From Phragmites australis (taxonomy: Eukaryota > Streptophyta > Magnoliopsida > Poales > Poaceae): a DNA stretch of 64,000 nucleotides. Positions 58,160 through 64,000 of the stretch are shown one piece after another. The number at the start of each line of letters is the position of its first letter. Positions within the stretch are counted from its first letter, which is position 1. The stretch spans positions 20,825,001 through 20,889,000 of the forward strand of contig NC_084943.1 of the NCBI RefSeq assembly GCF_958298935.1, given 5' to 3'. The notes under the pieces were generated by a model, which had not been told where the DNA came from, ran no database searches, and saw only the letters and a program-made list of their open reading frames with translations. The translations under genes were made by a program, and so were the position numbers.

Positions 58160-58700
58160 TGCACAACATCGGTGTTGCAATATGTGAAAGAGGAAAACGT
58201 TTCTTCAGTTGGGAACAGAGGTACACTGTTGGTGGAGGGTACTACAGTGCTTGCTTGCTATGGTAGCTGGGCTGGGAGGCGTCGGGAGCTGTTGTGTTAC
58301 CATCCAATATGTCCAAGGGCGCTTGGTGATCGGTATCAACAAATTGGCTGTATGCTTCTGATGCGTTGACTGCGAAAGCATTGGCTTGTAAATAATAGCT
58401 GTTATTCATGCTTTGATAGTTGATGGCTATGGGTCATAAACCATGGGATGTTGTAGATCTGCGGTTTAGGGTTAGGAAGATCATCGTGGAAACAGAATGT
58501 CTTGGTTCAGTTAATCTGTGGCAAATCTTAGCTTGTTTTTGTTTAACATTTCATTGTTTGAGGCAAACTCTAGTAGTGCGAAACAAGTTTCTTCTCATCT
58601 TAGTGATGAACATTGATTCTGGTAACCGACAGAGCATTGGTCAATTCTGCGAAACCATCCGGAATTTATGGTCACCAAATTCATGGCATTTATGATCAAC
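58160..58700 (+). ncRNA. Predicted 21-PHAS precursor, unit 11 (site 58267-58288)
   Basis: CTGGGCTGGG/AGGCGTCGGGAG keeps GGGAGGCGTCGGGA (the A in GCAT replaced by G). The leader has GAAGTGCACAACATCG and GAGGAAAACGTTTCTTCAG as in unit 1. An A-rich CACAAAAAGG stands where others have the TATA box, 136 bp upstream. Predicted cleavage 58279 (58278/58279). Confidence 0.5.
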
Positions 58701-60060
58701 AAACCGACAGAGTATTGTATTTTTTTCTTTCAAAGTCAAGGTCATAATCTTTTAATTGCGATTACATATCTTGGGCCACCAGACAGACTGCAGATTCGTG
58801 GTGGCTAGGCGCGATATCTGTTGTAGATCTTCCGTGTATGATTGAGACGTAAAAAATCAAGGCCGGATGTTTGGCTTTTTGTGAGATTTTCTAATATTCC
58901 TCTATTTCCTTAGCATGCCTCGTCTAAGGATTACTGTAAAGCTTCTAAGGAGCCTCCAATCTCCAATTAGTAATAGTAAGATTACTTATATTTTGGAATA
59001 TGGAGTCGAATGTTTAATTGTATAAAACGCAGAGGCCCTAAGGTTTCTGATTGCTTGCTGAAAAGTTTCGTAAACTTAATAAGTTGGTTGATTCGAAGAG
59101 GAAGCAACTGAAGGCACGGCCCTCTGCTTCTTCATCTGAACTTCGAACTGAACTGTACAGCTGATTAACAGTGCCGCAGTTCGATGTCGCTTGGGTTCGC
59201 AAAGATCCAGTAGCACCAATTGACAAAGAGAGCAGGTGTCTACGTTGTTGCCGTCACACAGTAGAGCAACTGTGTACCAGAGGGAAGGCAGAAGAGAAAG
59301 AGAGATGCGAGAGATGACCTACTATGGCTGTACAAATCATTCAAGCCTCCAGCAATTCCTTTTCACTCATTTGCCCTGCCTTAGCTCACTATCGGTTCTT
59401 TTACCGAAAAATAAAATTTATTGAAGGTCACCGGTAAACATGATTAATCAGATATATCAGATAAAATTTAAATAAATTTAAATAAAAATTGAATAAATTC
59501 AAACAAAATTCCAATAAATATAGTATTTTTTTCTACTGGATTCATTAGTAGACCATATATCGGATATACTAGGCAAATTTTTTCCCCTGCCCACTACACT
59601 CTGGCGAGTCGTACACATCCAGTTGTATGTTTTGGGGGAGGATTACTTTTGCACCTAAAGCTGGCAATTTAGAGGTCTTCCAGTCTTGTGTTAATATAGA
59701 AGGAAAAAGGTTTTACAGGCCGAGGCCGAGCAAAAAGAGAAATCAGGACCCTAATTACAAGTTTGGTACAATCGCTGATAGTTTTCGTGGCTCATCAATC
59801 ATTTGTTAATTACTTAGTGATGTTCAGGATCTTTAAGTATATGCATTGGCTTATTTAGCTCTAATTCCATTGTATGGCTTTTGGAAATTGATCTGCCATT
59901 TGATCGAAATGACGCTCAAAATCAGTGTAAAATTATTTGCATGGCGTCCAAATTTCTTTTTTTCCTTAAAGGAGATGCTAAATAACTACATGTAATCAGA
60001 TAGTACGCAATTACATATCTTTTTTCCTTATTTTTCCGTACCAGTTTACCATCTCCTTTG
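58700..60060. other. Unit flanks and unassigned sequence
   Basis: 58980-59160 is the empty-site paralogue of the region disrupted by the retroposon in units 5 and 7. 59627-59660 and 59812-59930 match the 5' flank of other units (GTTTTGGGGGAGGATTACT; TTGATCTGCCATTTGATCGA). 59450-59530 is low-complexity AATTTAAATAAA sequence. Confidence 0.5.
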
Positions 60061-60094
60061 GCCTATAAATTAATTAAAGCGGACCAAGTGACCA

Positions 60095-60500
60095 GAGTTC
60101 CGAGTTGGGAGAGACAGTGAGTGCGCTTGTTCATATGGATGTGAAACTCAAGTGTCCTACCGTCTTGCTGGGATAGGCATCGGAGGCATCGGGAGTTTTG
60201 CTTCAACTACCAGTCGACCTAGAGCCTCTGTGTAATCCATGGGCGAGGACACAGGCTCAATCACGGCACTCATTTTTCAGGGAGGGCAATTCTGGCTACC
60301 CAATCGCCGCTCAATCGCGGTTCACAAGGTTGCACTTCGATGCAGATTATTTATATATATACGTGTTAGCTTCGTATTTGGTCAGTGCTCTAGGAGCGAG
60401 GATCGAGAGATGCTACATCTATATGTATGCGTTTGGAGTGGGTGATCCCAATACTGCTTACTCAGTATAGATGGGTTTTAGACTATGGATTTTAAACCCA
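60095..60500 (+). ncRNA. Predicted 21-PHAS precursor, unit 12 (site 60174-60195)
   Basis: TATAAATT at 60064-60071 (within TTTGGCCTATAAATTAATT) lies 110 bp upstream of TAGGCATCGG/AGGCATCGGGAG, one of the two best matches to miR2118 complementarity in the window. The leader has GAGTTGGGAGAGACAGTGAG. Predicted cleavage 60185/60186. The short open frames downstream show no domain. Confidence 0.65.
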
Positions 60501-60642
60501 TCACCATAATTTTCCTCAATTTCAGTTTCATACTCTGTTTAAACTTTTGTTTGCGGTCTTTTTATTTTTGATGTTTCGGTTATGTACATATTAATCACAC
60601 ATATATTAAAAATAAATTTTTATACAGTTATATCATCTAGAT

Positions 60643-61640
60643 ATAAGAGCAACTATAATAGACTAACTATACCGCCCTCCATCCGTGTCAATCGTCAAAA
60701 CCAGTAATTTTAACTGCCTTCTCCTCTGTGTACTCGCGCCACCTTCCGGAGCCCTCGCCGTTGATGTTGCTGCTACGCTCCAACCTCTTTTTTCCGTCGC
60801 TAGCGTAGGATCGAGGTAGTTCACCAGCCAAATCACAGAGATCACAGAGAAGAGGAAGAGAGTTGTCGTCAAATCACAACCAAATCACCAAACAAATCGG
60901 CGTCGAGGGTTTCGATGGAGTACAAAAACGGAATCACCTCGACGAGTGGAACACGAAGGTGGCGGTGGATCGAGCAGAGGAGCACCATAACCGGAGATCG
61001 GGTTCGTGCCGCCGCCGCCGTTCAAGGTCGCATTGCCGGCCGCCGCCCTCCCAGAGCTACAGATCGAGTCGTTATCCTTTTAGCACAAGCATCGTCGGCC
61101 TCCCGCGCCTCCGCGTGCCGCCGCCGCAGCTTGAGCTCGACCGCCGTCCGCTTTCATCACCGCTCGATCGAGAGGCAGAGAGAGAAAGCTTTGATGATTG
61201 GTTGGCGAGGTGCTGAGAGGGTAAGATCATGCTTTTGTTGGGTGGCTTTCTTTTTCAAGATTTATTAATAAAAATATGCAACGTGATGTGTTTTCTGGAC
61301 AAGAGACACATTGTGATGTTGTTTATTAAATCAAAGCGAGGAGGATTATACACTTACTGTTAAATGGAAAAATAGCTGTTGAAAAAAATAATCATTGAAA
61401 AAATAGTTATTGGAAAAATAATTATTGCAAAAATAACTATTAGAAAAATATCCATTAGAAATATAGCCGTTAAAAAAATATAGTTATTACAAATATATTG
61501 TTAATTATACAATACAGTTAAATAATGAGAGAGAATTTAGAGAGTGAAATATGTATATGCTGTTCAAGTAATAGAGTAATATGGAGGAATTTTTTTTATA
61601 GATAATGAATTATAGATATTTTTGTTAGAATTGCTCTAAG
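60643..61640. mobile_element. Possible 1-kb TIR element with a GC-rich core
   Basis: TAAGAGCAACTATAATAG at the left and TTAGAATTGCTCTAAG at the right are imperfect inverse ends of the common grass GAGCATCTCCAA type. The interior at 60700-61200 is GC-rich and gives Arg/Pro-rich open frames (for example 60863-61216, 117 residues) without recognisable domain. Confidence 0.4.
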
Positions 61641-61689
61641 ATGATAGTTAATAAAAGTTTTTTTATCGAAAAATCAAGTTACCCTACAT

Positions 61690-62020
61690 AGTGTTGAGTT
61701 TTTTTTTTGACTCTTCACCACTGAATACAGCTGTAGTATCTGAACATGAACGCGCGAACTCACCCCACACACATGCACGCACGCAGCCCACACACCCCTA
61801 ACGCACGCACATGCTAGTTCTACACCTACACGCAGCTCGAAGAAAGCGTCCATCTGGAGATCACCGAAACCCATCGAGAATCCCGTAGACGACGAGCACA
61901 TCGTAGTCCTATCTGTAGCGCCACGCCAAAGGAACTAGAGGTATCCGAAATAAATCGGAACCTGTGCGTTACCCAAGCATCGAGCTCGGGCTGGTTTGGC
62001 TCACCAACCGAGCCTTACCA
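61690..62020. repeat. CA/CACGCA-rich dispersed repeat
   Basis: ACTCACCCCACACACATGCA, CGCACGCAGCC, then CGAAGAAAGCGTCCATCTGG, a phrase order I associate with a widespread grass repeat. A T-rich end precedes it at 61699. Family not identified. Confidence 0.35.
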
Positions 62021-62374
62021 TCGTGCCAAAGGAGAATGGAGAATGGAGATGCTGAGGCACTGTGATAATCCGGTGAAGCCATAAAAAATAAGTATCATTG
62101 TAAGTCGTTGAAGAGTAAAGGTACGATAGTAGGAGACTACCTTAGTATCCTTAGACCTTAGTAAACTGAAGAGGAGTTGAATATACAGAGTAAACACGAA
62201 CATACTCTCTTCCTCTTTAAACAATGTTTCTGTGACTCGCTGCGTATTTCACTAAAGATACAACGCAAGTACTCACGCGTGATGAAAACTCTCTATATGC
62301 ATTCGGATACCATATTGGATAATTCACGTCTCTTCCTAGAGTCTCTTTCCAAAACTCAGACAAATAATATTTGA

Positions 62375-62490
62375 GTGTTGTTACGGTCCATGAGCGGTAC
62401 CATCAAATTATATATTCGGAGGTACCAAAATTTGATACTTACTAGTTATAATTCTTGGTACCTCCCAAGGACATAAAAAGTCTTATAATA
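62375..62490. repeat. MITE-like palindromic repeat related to 49607-49756
   Basis: Shares TTACGGTCC, GGTACCA/TGGTACCTCC palindromic words and overall size with the MITE in the flank of unit 9. Confidence 0.45.
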
Positions 62491-62499
62491 TTTTAATGC

Positions 62500-63170
62500 C
62501 CAAAGTGTGTTATAGCAAATGACCGTGAATTTGAAATGTCCTTCAAATGCTCAATAAAGTTTGGTGTGAAAATCGCAAAAGTCGAAAGTTTGATATCTTG
62601 TAGCCAATTTGCCTATTTAAAAAAACTCAAATTCTTTTCTATATTTATCCAAGTTTTCTTAATCCAAATTTTGCACTCACGAGCATGGATTTATTGGTTC
62701 ATGTCATTCAATTCAATTTTTGGCTGGTAAGTCGAAAGTGCATGCGCGGGGTGCTTGTCCTTTGAGAGATTAGGAAGGAATGATATCTGAAAGCCTTCCA
62801 ACAAAACAAGAACTATATCGAATGGAATTGTGGGAATAAGAAGCATGCGTGGGCGACCCTCATACTGGGTTTTTCCAAGTTGTGTGGTCAAATTATCAGC
62901 TGTAACAACTAATAAATTCCTTAGTTTCTTTGCTTATTATCATCCGACTCAAGTTTCTATGCCAATGAAGACTGTGGCCTGCATGACACAACTAGCACCA
63001 GCCACCACAGATTGATTGCAAAACATGAGGCCATACCCCAGTCAGCTTTTGGGCGCATGTAACATAAGTGAGCGTCCACTGACCAGTAGAGCACCAGCCT
63101 ATCTGAGCAGTGATCTATGTGGATACTTTCTTAAACATCCGGATTATGATCCAAAAGGGCTTGCACATTG
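62500..63170. other. Unassigned sequence upstream of unit 13
   Basis: No gene is recognised. The final 30 bp (GGATGCTGAATAATTGCATG from about 63190) already belong to the shared unit flank. Confidence 0.4.
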
Positions 63171-63299
63171 AGCTTGAAAACTACACTTTGGATGCTGAAT
63201 AATTGCATGGAACATGGTAGCACATTCTTTTCTCTCATTTTTGTATTTAGCAGGACACGATCTCCGTTGCTCTACAAATAAGAGGTGACAAGAGCTCTG

Positions 63300-64000
63300 A
63301 GTTGTGAGAGTCAGCTCATGGATCCATGGCAACCGCCGGTTCGCATGGCCTATAAGTTTGGCTTGAGATGCATCGGGAGTTTCGTTTCTGCCAAGCATCT
63401 AGGTACAGCTACCAGATGGATCCAGTGGCGATGATTCACACAAACCAAATGAATTCAAGAGTCACAACTCACAACAGGGTTGGCAATTCCAGCGGCCTTG
63501 GTTCCCAGGGGTAACCGTAACCGTACGAAGTGATGAGTTCCAACTGGGAGACATCAAAACTGACATGTGAACCTAGTGAAATAATCTTTTATGTTTGCTT
63601 TTTCTTGAAAATTTTGGGAGATCTTTTGAAGGACATGATTAAGGAGGAGTTGATGAAAGAGATCAAGGTTTGTTGACCACTGTGATGAATGTGCTTGCTG
63701 CTCAACAACAATAATCTTCCTGTTCGAGGGCTCTACCTAGCACTGGTGTGACGATCTTTGACGATCATGATGGCAAGGAAGAGCAGAACCCTTCCGATGA
63801 TGAAGACGAGAACCAATGAAGTCCTTTATATTCTGTTCTATCTGCTCAGCATAACCTCTATTAGATGATGATACCCTGACTGAACTAGCTTCCTTGGTAG
63901 TACTTTTGGTAGTTTATGATTGCAGCGCCATTTTCTGTCTAGCCTAGTGTTGATACTCTAAACATTTTCTGTTTCTCGTTCTATCCAATCTGTGATGGAT
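63300..64000 (+). ncRNA. Predicted 21-PHAS precursor, unit 13 (site 63358-63379), runs off the window
   Basis: TACAAATA at 63273 (in place of TATAAATA, within CTCTACAAATAAGAGG) lies 85 bp upstream of TTGGCTTGAG/ATGCATCGGGAG, which keeps a perfect GCATCGGGA end. Upstream shares TTTTTGTATTTAGCAGGA with units 5 and 7. Predicted cleavage 63369/63370. Its downstream part reaches the window end. Confidence 0.55.

Noticed and set aside
60863..61268. 117-residue Arg/Pro-rich frames
   Set aside because: Two overlapping frames of equal length in a GC-rich core bounded by TIR-like ends; no domain, so not called as a gene.
30525..63379. Possibility that the recurring motif marks MIR2118 precursors on the minus strand
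   Set aside because: A miRNA gene needs a nearby near-complementary arm to form a hairpin; none is present within about 200 bp of any copy, and the TATA boxes and leaders point to + strand transcripts carrying a target site.
1..64000. tRNA or rRNA genes, CRISPR arrays, prokaryotic operons, organellar inserts
   Set aside because: I saw no cloverleaf-like conserved boxes, rRNA words, spaced direct repeats or organelle genes on reading both strands.

Overview
The window is nuclear DNA from a grass (Poaceae). The signs are intron-rich protein genes with monocot-style GC-rich 5' ends, a dense population of grass-type MITEs, LTR retrotransposons, LINEs and a SINE tail, and, most tellingly, a tandem series of sequences resembling miR2118 target sites, the hallmark of grass reproductive 21-nt phasiRNA (21-PHAS) loci. 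I cannot name the species.

Layout. 1-10 kb is the gene-bearing end: an AP2/ERF transcription factor (551-1699, +), the ER mannosyltransferase ALG11 in seven exons (2347-6224, -), tandem repeats, a TA microsatellite and MITEs, then a two-finger C2H2 ZAT-type repressor (8999-9712, -). 10-22.7 kb has no gene I can support. It holds a Stowaway MITE, an LTR remnant, a MULE-like foldback pair and a 1.7-kb nested foldback that ends about 55 bp upstream of the next promoter. 22.7-29.7 kb is a 14-exon nucleobase-ascorbate transporter gene (+) whose introns hold a small TRIM-like LTR element, a 45-bp SINE stub and a palindromic MITE.

29.8-64 kb contains no intact host protein gene. It is built from diverged tandem copies of a non-coding unit. 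Most copies have a TATA-like box 77-136 bp upstream of a 22-nt motif complementary to miR2118, always on the + strand. I count 13 such units (site starts 30525, 32697, 33276, 34043, 41377, 42563, 47855, 49049, 49934, 56576, 58267, 60174, 63358). I read this as a 21-PHAS cluster: RNA polymerase II transcripts cut by miR2118 and converted to phased siRNAs in anthers. The class is known in grasses; this locus would usually be left unannotated.

The cluster has been remodelled by transposons: a near-pristine Ty1/copia element with a full gag-pol ORF and LTRs differing at one base (42757-47564) sitting between two copies of a 1.66-kb duplication; a CACTA-like element carrying a histone H2A gene with its promoter (38031-39397); a LINE with an LTR nested inside it (53647-56015); and several MITEs. 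Because the units are paralogous, several insertions have their empty site preserved elsewhere in the window, which fixes their boundaries. All functional statements about the PHAS units are inferred from sequence; small-RNA data would decide them.
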